Shown here: in pieces, positions 28,790-37,294 of the stretch | How the letters are laid out: the number at the start of each line of letters is the position of its first letter | Position numbering within the stretch: position 1 is the first letter of the stretch | Source: Haloimpatiens sp. FM7315 | Lineage (GTDB): Bacteria > Bacillota > Clostridia > Clostridiales > Clostridiaceae | Direction: 5' to 3' | DNA: 64,000 bases | Assembly: GCA_041861885.1 (NCBI GenBank) | Contig: JBGVUE010000001.1 | Coordinates: forward strand, 1,538,001 to 1,602,000 | The notes under the pieces: generated by a model | Seen by the model: only the letters and a program-made list of their open reading frames with translations | Databases searched by the model: none | What the model was told of the DNA's origin: nothing | Position numbers and translations under genes: made by a program

Positions 28790-30331
28790 ATGAACTATAA
28801 ATACTTGTTTACTGATTTTCATACTAATATACATCATGAGCAAATGGAAGAGTTAAGTGAATGGTATGAACAGGCAAAAGAAATGTTGGATTTTTGGCCT
28901 ATTGCATATTACCCATATTATGTTAGAAAAGATAAAAGTGGGATTCGCCTAGAGGACATCCATTCAGTTGAAGAAGTGAAAGAAGATTGGAAAAAAATAA
29001 ATGATTTTGTATTAGAAAAAAACAAAGAAAATAAGAACTTTCCGATTTTTAATGGATATGAATGGCAAGGGGCTTGCTTGGATGGTGATCATAATGTATT
29101 TTTTAAAGATCAAGGACCTTTGGTAACACCAATGAGATATCAGGATTTATACAATAATTTAAAAGATATTGAAGCTATAGCGATACCTCATCATTTGGCT
29201 TATAGTTTGTACAATAGAGGCAAAAATTGGAACACTCATATAGAAAAATTTTCTCCCTTTGCTGAGATATATTCTTCTCATGGAAGTTCAGAAAGTGGAG
29301 ATACAGACATAGAGATGTCGAGACATATACATATGGGACCAAGAACAGGTGGAACTTCTGTTTTTGATGGACTTAAGATGGGACATAAGATCGGAATAAT
29401 TGCATCTGGAGATAATCATTTAGTATCTGCCCAATATGGACATGGCTTTGCAGGAGTTTTAGCTGAGGATAATACAAAAGATAAAATATGGGATGCATTA
29501 TTAAAAAGAAGAGTATATGGAATGACAAAAGGAAGAGTTAAACTTTTTTATGAGATAAATGAAAACGTTATGGGTAGTGAGTTCGAAACAAATGATGAAT
29601 ATTTAGAACATCATATAAGTGTTGAAACTCAAAATTCCATTGATCGCTTTATTATTTATAGAAATGGTATTCCAAACTACACCTATAACCATAGTGAAAA
29701 TTGGATGGAGAAAGAATTAGATGGAGAGATAACTTTTAAGTTTAAGATTGAATTTGGATGGGGACCAGATTTAAAACTATATCCAGATATTAAAGAGAAG
29801 ATATGGAAGGGAAAATTAAAAACAGAAGGTAAGGTTAAATCTATAGAAAAGTGTTGGACTTCAAGAGGACAAAATATAGATAAAGTAAACGATTCATGCT
29901 ATGAGTTTGAGCTAACTACAAGAAAAACTACACAGTCTGGAAAATGGATGGGACCATCACCAGTGACAACAGAGGGATTTGTTTTTGAAATAGAAGCAAA
30001 TATAAATTCCAAAATAACACTTGAAATAGATAATAAAATATATGTAAAAACTGTAAGAGAGCTATTAGAAAATACTGATCTTATCGTTTTCCTTGATGAA
30101 GCTAAAGCTTTAGCAAAAGAAAGATTTAATTTTGATGAATATTATAGAAGTGATCCTTTTTATCAAAATGCTTATAAGGTAAGGTTAATGAAGGCCAAAC
30201 CTGAAATCTCATATAAGATAGATAAAAAAATTAAAACAAAATTTGATAAAGATGCTTTTTATTTAGTAAAAGTCTATGAAACTGATGGATCAGTGTCTTG
30301 GTCCTCACCTATATGGGTAAATAAAAAATAA
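28790..30331 (+). CDS. PHP-superfamily (DUF3604-like) metal-dependent hydrolase, role unknown
   Basis: 513 residues, no signal peptide or membrane helix, so cytoplasmic. The N-terminal ~270 residues carry PHP-like metal-ligand motifs in order: TDFHTNIHH (residues 8-16), a Glu in FNGYEWQG, Asp/His in DGDHNVFF, AIPHHLAYS, EIYSSHGSSE and ASGDNH. The remaining ~240 residues look like beta-rich C-terminal domains. DUF3604 proteins are often found near sulfatases and glycan-transport genes, but their reaction is not established. As the first gene of a PTS/sulfatase operon it probably hydrolyses the imported sugar or its sulfated or phosphorylated form. GGGGGAAAAAT precedes ATG 28790. Confidence 0.75.
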   Translation: MNYKYLFTDFHTNIHHEQMEELSEWYEQAKEMLDFWPIAYYPYYVRKDKSGIRLEDIHSVEEVKEDWKKINDFVLEKNKENKNFPIFNGYEWQGACLDGDHNVFFKDQGPLVTPMRYQDLYNNLKDIEAIAIPHHLAYSLYNRGKNWNTHIEKFSPFAEIYSSHGSSESGDTDIEMSRHIHMGPRTGGTSVFDGLKMGHKIGIIASGDNHLVSAQYGHGFAGVLAEDNTKDKIWDALLKRRVYGMTKGRVKLFYEINENVMGSEFETNDEYLEHHISVETQNSIDRFIIYRNGIPNYTYNHSENWMEKELDGEITFKFKIEFGWGPDLKLYPDIKEKIWKGKLKTEGKVKSIEKCWTSRGQNIDKVNDSCYEFELTTRKTTQSGKWMGPSPVTTEGFVFEIEANINSKITLEIDNKIYVKTVRELLENTDLIVFLDEAKALAKERFNFDEYYRSDPFYQNAYKVRLMKAKPEISYKIDKKIKTKFDKDAFYLVKVYETDGSVSWSSPIWVNKK

Positions 30332-30364
30332 CATATAAAAAAACAAATTATGAGGAGGAGAAAT

Positions 30365-31951
30365 ATGAGTATTAAGGAAAATGCCTTAGCTAACAAGTCA
30401 TTTGGGGTAGCACAAAAGCTAGGTAAATCAATTTTATTGCCGATTGCTATTTTGCCAGTTACAGGTTTGTTTTTGGGAATTGCGGCAGCTTTGACTAACA
30501 AAGCAGTTCTTAAAGCTTATCCAATTCTAGCGTCTTCAGGACTACAAATTTTCTTGCAGATTTTAAATGCTATAGGAAAAAGTGTATTTGACGCATTACC
30601 TTTAATTTTTGCTGTAGGTATTGCAGTAGGTCTTGCCAAAGCTGATAAAGGTACATCAGGTTTAGCAGCAGTTGTAGGATATTTTGTATTAATTACAACA
30701 ATTAACGTACTTTTAAAAGTTACCAATCAATTACCTGGAGAAGGAGTTGACCCTAAGTCTTTAGGACAGGGGATGCAATTTGGAATTATGACACTTCAAA
30801 TGGGTGTATTTGGTGGCGTTCTAGCAGGGTTATATACTGCCTGGGTTCACAATAGGTTTTATAAATTAAAGTTGCCAGAAGTATTAGCTTTCTTTGGAGG
30901 TTCAAGAAGTGTACCTATTATAACTACAGTTGTTGGAGCAGCTTTTGGTGTTCTCATGTTCTTTGTATGGCCAGTTATTGGCCATTTAATTGGATCATTT
31001 GGTGAGCTTGCTTCCAAACTAGGAGTATTTGGATCATTTATTTATGGATTAATGCTTAGGACTTTATACATTTGTGGATTACATCATGTGTTTTATTTAC
31101 CGTTTTGGACAACTGCAGCAGGTGGTGTTACTGAAGTTGCAGGAAAAGTTACAGAAGGTTGGCAGAATATATTCTTAGCTCAGTTAGCAGATCCTTCTAC
31201 AATTCATTTTTATAAAAATATTGCACTTTACAACTCAGGTCGTTACATACACATGTTATTTACATTACCTGCAGTGTGTCTTGCAATGTACCACTCAATA
31301 CCAGATAAGAAGAAAAGAAAAAGGACTTTTGGATTTATATTATCAATTGCATTAACTTGTTTTATTACGGGAGTTACTGAACCGATTTCATTTGCGTTAT
31401 TATTTGCAAGTCCAATACTATTTATTGTTGAGGCGTTATTATTTGCATTAGGATTTGTTGCCTGTGCATTAACAGGAGTCACTATTGGTTCAACATTCTC
31501 AGCTGGATTAATAGAATTCTTATTGTTTGGTGTTTTTCAAGGCAACTCAAAAACAGGTTATGTTTGGATATTAATTTTGGGTATTCCATTTGCTATAGGG
31601 ACTTATTTTATATACAGATTTTTGATTGCAAAATTAAATGCTAAAACACCAGGTCGTGAAGAAGATAATGAAGACTCAGAAAATTCTTTGAAATCTGGTT
31701 ATGTAAGTGGAAAAGCTAAAGATATAATTGAAGCTTTAGGTGGTATGAAAAATATAGAAGATATAGATAATTGTGCAACAAGATTAAGAGTTACAATTAA
31801 GAAAATTGCGGATGTTGATATGGAAGGTTTAAAAAAGACAGGTGCCCATAACACTTTAGTAAGAGGAAAAAATCTTCAAGTTATTTATGGACCTACAGTA
31901 AATATTGTAAGAGTGGAAATTGATGAATATATAGAATCATTAAATAATTAA
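30365..31951 (+). CDS. PTS permease IICB, glucose/N-acetylglucosamine superfamily
   Basis: Transports and phosphorylates a sugar at the membrane. IIC domain residues ~1-420 with about ten helices and the family markers GKSILLPIAILPVTGLFLGI, CGLHHVFYLPFW and the glutamate in TGVTEPISFALLFASP. IIB domain at the C-terminus with phospho-Cys in IDNCATRLRVTI. I use ATG 30365 (GAGGAGGAG upstream), 528 residues. No IIA domain is attached; IIA is the next gene. In this superfamily phosphate goes to the sugar C6 hydroxyl. The true sugar cannot be read from sequence, but the neighbours point to a sulfated amino sugar. Confidence 0.9.
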   Translation: MSIKENALANKSFGVAQKLGKSILLPIAILPVTGLFLGIAAALTNKAVLKAYPILASSGLQIFLQILNAIGKSVFDALPLIFAVGIAVGLAKADKGTSGLAAVVGYFVLITTINVLLKVTNQLPGEGVDPKSLGQGMQFGIMTLQMGVFGGVLAGLYTAWVHNRFYKLKLPEVLAFFGGSRSVPIITTVVGAAFGVLMFFVWPVIGHLIGSFGELASKLGVFGSFIYGLMLRTLYICGLHHVFYLPFWTTAAGGVTEVAGKVTEGWQNIFLAQLADPSTIHFYKNIALYNSGRYIHMLFTLPAVCLAMYHSIPDKKKRKRTFGFILSIALTCFITGVTEPISFALLFASPILFIVEALLFALGFVACALTGVTIGSTFSAGLIEFLLFGVFQGNSKTGYVWILILGIPFAIGTYFIYRFLIAKLNAKTPGREEDNEDSENSLKSGYVSGKAKDIIEALGGMKNIEDIDNCATRLRVTIKKIADVDMEGLKKTGAHNTLVRGKNLQVIYGPTVNIVRVEIDEYIESLNN

Positions 31952-31957
31952 ATTAAA

Positions 31958-32051
31958 GGGGGATGTATATTAAAGAATAAATATACAATTGATTTTGAAT
32001 TTTAAAGTTTGAGAGTCATAATTGTATATATTCTTTTTTAGGACATCCCCT
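31958..32051 (+). promoter_or_regulatory. Long nested stem-loop between IICB and IIA
   Basis: Outer arms GGGGATGT (31959-31966) and ACATCCCC (32043-32050) are perfect complements. Inside them AGAATAAATATACAATT pairs with AATTGTATATATTCT (left arm with two extra A), followed by TTTTTT. The inner part resembles a terminator. The outer stem would close the whole intergenic RNA just before the IIA ribosome binding site (AAGGAGG). Possible attenuator, processing site or mRNA stabiliser. Confidence 0.55.
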
Positions 32052-32068
32052 TATTACAAGGAGGAATT

Positions 32069-32538
32069 ATGTTTTCGATATTTAAAAAAAGTAAATTAAA
32101 ATTTGTATCACCAGTAAAGGGAAAATTAAAAGATTTGTGTAATGTATGCGATGAGGCAATTGCAAGTAGAACCTTAGGTGATGGTTTTGCTGTTGAACCT
32201 TTAGATATAAAGATAGTTTCACCTATAGATGGAAAGGTTACATTAGTATTTAAAACACTCCATGCCATTATACTTGAAAATGATGAAGGTGAGAGCTTTT
32301 TAATTCATATAGGATTAGACACAGTTAATTTAAAGGGAGAAGGATTTAAGTGTTTCTGTGAAGTTGGAAAAAAGTGAAAAAAGGTGAATTACTTATGGAT
32401 GTGGATTTTCCCTCAATAAAAGATAAAGTAACTTCATGTGATGTAATAGTTTTAGCTCAAGATAATTCAAAGTTTAAATTGCTAAAAGAAAATTCGACAA
32501 TTGAGGCTTGCGAGAAAGAAATAGTTCAGATTTTATAG
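32069..32538 (+). CDS. PTS IIA component, glucose family (frameshift as read)
   Basis: Carries phosphate from HPr to the IIB domain. N-terminal MFSIFKKSKLKFVSPVKGKL, the motif SPIDGKVTLVFKTLHAI and the active-site region FLIHIGLDTV, whose His (first H of IHIGLDTV) is phosphorylated. As read the protein ends at 32377. One A in the A run near 32366-32371 adds VKKGELLMDVDFPSIKDKV and a normal C-terminus ending at TAG 32536-32538. ~156 residues, typical IIA-Glc length. Confidence 0.9.
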
Positions 32539-32555
32539 GGAGAAAGGAGAGTATG

Positions 32556-33917
32556 ATGAATATTTTATATATACATACTCATGATTCAGGTAGAATAATA
32601 TCTCCTTATGGTTATGCAGTACCAACGCCAAATATGAAAAAGTTTGCAAGTGATGCTACTATTTTCACAGAAAGTTATTGTGCAGCACCAACATGTTCAC
32701 CTTCAAGGGCAGCACTTCTTACAAGTACATATCCTCATCAAAATGGAATGCTTGGTCTTGCTCAACGTGGATTCTCAATAGACTATAATAAACACATAGT
32801 GAATTATTTAAATAACAATGGGTTTCACACGGTTCTATGCGGAATTCAACATGAAGCGGGATGGTATCTAGATAATAGTAAAGGACCAGAAAAAATAGGT
32901 TACAAAGAAAACTTAACCTCTAGTAGTGATGGTTATGAGCAAGAAGAGTTGATTTATTGGGATAAAAAAAATGCAGATAGTCTGGTTAATTGGATAGAGA
33001 ATTATGATAAAAAGAAGCCTTTTTTTATTTCTTATGGTATGTATTCAACTCATAGAAGGTATCCAAAGCATATTGATGAAGAGATAAATGAAAATATGAT
33101 AAGGCCTCCGCATCCACTTCCTAATAACTCAGAAACTAGAAAAGACCATGCAAGATATATGACAAGTGTTAAAAGTGCAGATCAGTGTTTTGAAAAAGTA
33201 ATTGAGAGTTTAAAGAAAAGTAATTTTTATGAAGATACAATAATAATATTTACAACAGATCATGGACTTGCCAATCCCTTTTGTAAATGTACACTTTTTG
33301 ATAGCGGTATTGGTGTGAGTTTAATAATAAGAGTTCCAAATTCAAAATCAAAAGGGAAGGTTGTAGAAAATTTAGTTTCACACATAGATGTATTTCCAAC
33401 ACTTTGTGATTTATTAAAGCTAGAAAAACCTGATTATTTAGAAGGGACTTCTTTTGCTAAATCTTTTGAGGACAATAAAGCAAAAACCAGAGAGGAAGTT
33501 TTTGCAGAAGTAACTTTTCACACTTCCTATGAACCAATTAGGTGCATTAGAACAGAAAGATATAAGTACATAAGATATTATGATTATAACTATCTAAAAA
33601 TCAACAAGTCTAATATAGATGAGTCATTATCTAAAAATTATTTTTTAGATAATGATTTGGAAAATCAAGTTAAATATGAAGAAGCATTATATGATTTGTA
33701 TTATGATGTTGGTGAAAGAAATAATCTTATCGATAATTCAAAATATGAATCTGTAAAACTAAAACTTAGAGAGAGGCTTGATAAACACTTAGTTGATACT
33801 AAAGACGAAATATTAAATGGAGATATTCCCATAAAAAATGAATGGAAAGTAAATAAGAAGGAATGTACTATAGCAAGCTCTAAAGATAAGAATGATTATG
33901 TAAATTTAGGAAAATAG
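32556..33917 (+). CDS. Cytoplasmic type I sulfatase (formylglycine-dependent, sulfamidase-like)
   Basis: Hydrolyses a sulfate ester or N-sulfate. AAAGGAGA is best spaced for ATG 32556. The sulfatase signature is complete: Cys47 in CSPSR (CxPxR), the residue turned into formylglycine, preceded by YCAAPT and followed by AALLTSTYPHQNGMLGL. The latter resembles the active-site neighbourhood of heparan N-sulfatases (CSPSRASLLTG, HQNGM). Metal and sulfate ligands: HTHDSGR near the start and TTDHGL in the second half. Also FAEVTFHTSYEPIRCIRT, typical of the family. No signal peptide, unlike most bacterial glycan sulfatases, so it acts inside the cell after PTS import. 453 residues. The maturase needed to activate it is three genes away. 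Confidence 0.9.
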   Translation: MNILYIHTHDSGRIISPYGYAVPTPNMKKFASDATIFTESYCAAPTCSPSRAALLTSTYPHQNGMLGLAQRGFSIDYNKHIVNYLNNNGFHTVLCGIQHEAGWYLDNSKGPEKIGYKENLTSSSDGYEQEELIYWDKKNADSLVNWIENYDKKKPFFISYGMYSTHRRYPKHIDEEINENMIRPPHPLPNNSETRKDHARYMTSVKSADQCFEKVIESLKKSNFYEDTIIIFTTDHGLANPFCKCTLFDSGIGVSLIIRVPNSKSKGKVVENLVSHIDVFPTLCDLLKLEKPDYLEGTSFAKSFEDNKAKTREEVFAEVTFHTSYEPIRCIRTERYKYIRYYDYNYLKINKSNIDESLSKNYFLDNDLENQVKYEEALYDLYYDVGERNNLIDNSKYESVKLKLRERLDKHLVDTKDEILNGDIPIKNEWKVNKKECTIASSKDKNDYVNLGK

Positions 33918-33920
33918 TGT

Positions 33921-33957
33921 AAATGGAGTACTAAACATTAAGTACTCCATTTGCTTT
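33921..33957 (+). terminator. Hairpin after the sulfatase gene
   Basis: AAATGGAGTACT / AGTACTCCATTT, 8-base loop, followed by GCTTTATT. The weak T tail suggests partial termination, lowering expression of the exporter and maturase. Confidence 0.6.
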
Positions 33958-33983
33958 ATTAAATAAATTGCGGAGGAGAAAAA

Positions 33984-34763
33984 ATGATTGAAGTTTATTT
34001 TCTTATTGCATTATTGGCAACAACAGTTGGTTCTATGGCAGGACTTGGGGGTGGAGTAATAATAAAACCAGCATTGGATTTTTGGGGGACTATAATTTAA
34101 ATGTAATAAGTATATTATCATCTATTACAGTATTTTCTATGTCAGTAGTATCTATAATAAAACAAATTAAATATGGCATTAACATAAATTATAAAAGGAC
34201 AATACTTATTGCCTTAGGATCAATTCTAGGAGGTTTATTAGGTGAGAAAATTTTAAAAGCTGTGTTATGTTTTGCTGATAAAAAAGTTATAGTTGTAATA
34301 CAAAATTCCATACTAGCAGTTTTGCTTTTCAGTATATACATATATATGAATAATAGAAAAAAGTTTAAAAGTTATAGTTTTAGTAATTTAATGTTTTGTA
34401 TCCTTATCGGTGGTTTTTTGGGTATGATAGCTTCATTTTTAAGCATTGGAGGTGGACCGATTAATGTTTGCTTTTTTACACTTTTTTTCAATGGCGCCTA
34501 AGGAAGCAGCTGTAAATTCAATAATTACCATATTATTTTCTCAAGGTTCAAAAATAACTACGATATATTTAACTTCAAGATTTAGTAATCTAGATTTATC
34601 TATGCTTCCATTTATGATTATAGGTGGAATTTTAGGAGGAGTTATTGGTTCTAAGTTTAATAATATTTTTAATAATAAAGCTGTATTATCGGTTTTCAAT
34701 GTAGTTCTCATTGCATTAGTATTTTTAAATGCTTATAATATTTTATCAATGTCTATGTTGTAA
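33984..34763 (+). CDS. TauE/SafE-family anion exporter (two frameshifts as read)
   Basis: Membrane protein of the sulfite/sulfoacetate exporter family. ATG 33984 follows CGGAGGAG. About eight helices in two repeats, each with a Gly-rich signature: GSMAGLGGGVIIKPALDF at the N-terminus and FLSIGGGPINVCFF in the second half. Breaks lie in the T run near 34079-34083 (one T gives ALDFLGDYNLNVIS) and in the T run near 34484-34490 (one T gives FFSMAPKEAAVNS). In this island it probably exports sulfate or sulfite released by the sulfatase (inference). Confidence 0.85.
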
Positions 34764-34775
34764 GGAGTGATAGAA

Positions 34776-35888
34776 TTGAAAAGAAATTTAAATATAATGA
34801 TAAAGCCGTCTTCTAGTAAGTGCAATTTACAGTGCAAATACTGTTTTTATAATTCCATTTCCAATATTAGATATTGTAAAGATTATGGTTTTATGAAAGA
34901 GGAAACAATAAGAACTATAGTGAAAAAAGCTAAAGAGTATTGTAATGGTGGAATCTGTACCATTGGATTTCAAGGAGGAGAACCTCTTTTAATAGGAATG
35001 AAATTTTATTACAATTTAGTCGGTGAAATCGAAAATAATAATAATGGTACAAAATTCAATTTAAATATTCAAACAAATGGGACTTTATTAGATGAAAAAT
35101 GGGCTGAGTTTTTTAAAGATTACAACTTTCTAGTAGGTATTTCCTTAGATGGGATAAAAGAAATAAATGATATATACAGGATAGATCTACAATGTAAAAG
35201 CACTTTTTATAAGGTAATTAAAGGAATAGATTATTTAAAAAAATACAATGTGGAATTTAATATTTTAACTGTTGTAACTGATGAATTACTTAGCAAAGTT
35301 GAAGATGTATATAAATTCTATAAGAAAAATAATTTTAAATACCTTCAATTTATTCCTTATTTACCGCCCTTAAAAAATGATAACAGAAAACACATTAAAA
35401 ATTTATTAACTGCAGATGTTTATGCCAAGTTTCTTATAAAACTCTTTGATATGTGGTATGAGGATTTCAAAGATAACGATTATGTTAGTATAAAGCTATA
35501 TGATAATATTCTAAGGCTTTTTTTAGGGTACGACTATGAAGCTTGTGAGATGAGAGGAATGTGTTCATGCCAAAATATTATTGAAAGTGATGGAACTTTA
35601 TTCCCCTGTGATTTTTATACTTATGAAAAATATGTTATAGGTAATATCTTAAATGAAAGCTTTGAAGATATAGTACATAGTAATACTACTAAAGATTTTA
35701 TAAATGAATCACTTTATTTAAATAATAAGTGTTATGAGTGTAAATATAATATAGTATGCAGGGGCGGTTGCAAAATATATAGAAATAAAGATGGTCTAAA
35801 TAGTTTATGTGAGTCATATTATAAATTTTATGATTATTCTCTAGATAAATTTAAAGAATTATCAACGTTACTTAATAAAAATATTTGA
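34776..35888 (+). CDS. Anaerobic sulfatase-maturating enzyme (radical SAM, SPASM domain)
   Basis: Oxidises the sulfatase Cys to formylglycine without oxygen. TTG 34776 is eight bases after AAGGAG; the GTG at 34767 lies inside that site. 370 residues, the same as the characterised clostridial anSME. Radical SAM cluster C16-x3-C20-x2-C23 in SKCNLQCKYCFYNS. The GGEP motif is in FQGGEPLLIG. SPASM cysteines lie at CEMRGMCSC, the proposed catalytic Asp in LFPCDFY, and CYECKYNIVCRGGC. The partner sulfatase has a Cys-type (not Ser-type) motif, which this class accepts. Confidence 0.93.
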   Translation: MKRNLNIMIKPSSSKCNLQCKYCFYNSISNIRYCKDYGFMKEETIRTIVKKAKEYCNGGICTIGFQGGEPLLIGMKFYYNLVGEIENNNNGTKFNLNIQTNGTLLDEKWAEFFKDYNFLVGISLDGIKEINDIYRIDLQCKSTFYKVIKGIDYLKKYNVEFNILTVVTDELLSKVEDVYKFYKKNNFKYLQFIPYLPPLKNDNRKHIKNLLTADVYAKFLIKLFDMWYEDFKDNDYVSIKLYDNILRLFLGYDYEACEMRGMCSCQNIIESDGTLFPCDFYTYEKYVIGNILNESFEDIVHSNTTKDFINESLYLNNKCYECKYNIVCRGGCKIYRNKDGLNSLCESYYKFYDYSLDKFKELSTLLNKNI

Positions 35889-36021
35889 AATAAGATTTAA
35901 AATTATGAATATGCACTTAAAAGTATTTGAAATCTATATAATTAAATTTTATTTTTTGTGATAATATTTTGAACTATTGGTAAAAATAAAAAAGTAGAAT
36001 TATATGAGAGGAAGGATACAT

Positions 36022-37269
36022 ATGAAAAAACTAAATAGAACCCTTTTAAGTGCAATTTTAGTTCTATGTTTTTTAGTGCAAAATACAGTAACTATTAAAG
36101 CATTAGAACCTAGTAATACTAATACTGATATTAAAGTAGAGGCAAAATCAGCTATTTTAATGGAACCTACTACAGGAAAGATAATATATGAGAAAAATAG
36201 TCATGAAAAGTTTGCACCAGCCTCTGTAACAAAAATTATGACTATGCTAATCACTATGGAAGCTATCGATAGCGGTAAGATAAAATTGGGTGACAAAGTT
36301 ACAGCAAGTGAAAATGCCAAAAAAATGGGTCAAGGTGGTAATAGCAGTATGCTGTTAGATACAGGAGAGATAAGAACTGTTGAAGAACTATTAAAAGGGG
36401 TAGCGATAGCTTCTGGTAATGATGCGGCAGTTGCTTTAGCCGAATATATAGGTGGTAGCGAGGAAAATTTTGTTAACATAATGAATAAAAGAGCTAGTGA
36501 ACTTGGAATGAAGGATACTAGTTTCAAAAATTGTCATGGAATATCAGCTGAGGGACATTTAATGACTGCATATGATATTTCAATTATGTCTAGGGAATTG
36601 TTAAAACATCCTAAGATATTAAAATACACAGGAACATATATGGAGACTATTTCTGAGGGAAGAAAAAGTCCTATAGGACTAGTCAATCATAATAAATTAG
36701 TTAGATTTTTTAAGGGTTGTGATGGACTTAAAACTGGTTTTACAAATGAGGCAAAATATTGCATTTCTGCAACTGCAAGTAGGGATGGTGTAAGGATGCT
36801 TTCTATAATCATGGGAGCTCCTACTTATAAAGTCAGAAATAGAGATGCAAGCATGTTATTAAATTATGGATTTTCAAAATACGAATTAAAAAAAGTAATA
36901 GCTAAAGACGATAAACTTGAAAAAATAAAACTCAATAAAAAAGGAGATAAATTTTTTATTGCAGAAAGCAAACAAGACCTTAATTTAATAATTGAAAAAG
37001 GTAGTAACAATAAAATTACTAAGAAAATTATAATTGACAAAAATAAAAAAGAATACAAAAAAGGACAAAAAGTAGGATACTGTGAAATATATTTAGGAGG
37101 AAAATTATATTCAAAAATTGAGTTATACAGCGACAGGGATATAAGAGCCTATAGTATACTTGATAATATTAAATATAATTTCCAAAAATATTTGATAATG
37201 CTATATAAAGTATTGTATTATTATAATGAAGTCGACAAAGGAACTAATTCTTTTGTCGACTTGTTTTAA
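36022..37269 (+). CDS. dacF: D-alanyl-D-alanine carboxypeptidase, DacF type
   Basis: Penicillin-binding carboxypeptidase (S11) trimming peptidoglycan stems, a sporulation-associated enzyme in Bacillus. ATG 36022 after GAGGAAGGAT. Signal peptide (LLSAILVLCFLVQNTV), catalytic Ser68-x-x-Lys71 in APASVTKIMTML, SGN in AIASGNDAAVAL and KTG in DGLKTGFTNEA, then the PBP5-C domain. The last residues are encoded by a terminator hairpin. One A near 37184-37188 would instead end the protein as NFQKIFDNAI at TAA 37206-37208, leaving a proper membrane-anchor helix. I regard that as the likely true end. Coordinates follow the sequence as read. Confidence 0.94.
   Translation: MKKLNRTLLSAILVLCFLVQNTVTIKALEPSNTNTDIKVEAKSAILMEPTTGKIIYEKNSHEKFAPASVTKIMTMLITMEAIDSGKIKLGDKVTASENAKKMGQGGNSSMLLDTGEIRTVEELLKGVAIASGNDAAVALAEYIGGSEENFVNIMNKRASELGMKDTSFKNCHGISAEGHLMTAYDISIMSRELLKHPKILKYTGTYMETISEGRKSPIGLVNHNKLVRFFKGCDGLKTGFTNEAKYCISATASRDGVRMLSIIMGAPTYKVRNRDASMLLNYGFSKYELKKVIAKDDKLEKIKLNKKGDKFFIAESKQDLNLIIEKGSNNKITKKIIIDKNKKEYKKGQKVGYCEIYLGGKLYSKIELYSDRDIRAYSILDNIKYNFQKYLIMLYKVLYYYNEVDKGTNSFVDLF
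37229..37266 (+). terminator. Terminator after dacF
   Basis: AAGTCGACAAAG pairs with CTTTTGTCGACTT (one T bulge), followed by GTTTTAAT. It overlaps the 3' end of dacF as read. Confidence 0.75.
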
Positions 37270-37294
37270 TAAAATTTAGGAGGTAAAAAGTTTT

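Noticed and set aside
32493..32500. TTCGACAA, the reverse complement of a 0A box
   Set aside because: Inside the coding region of the PTS IIA gene, far from any promoter. Single short match expected by chance.
37229..37266. TTGTCGAC resembling a 0A box near the dacF end
   Set aside because: It is one arm of the dacF terminator hairpin, and the last base differs from the box.
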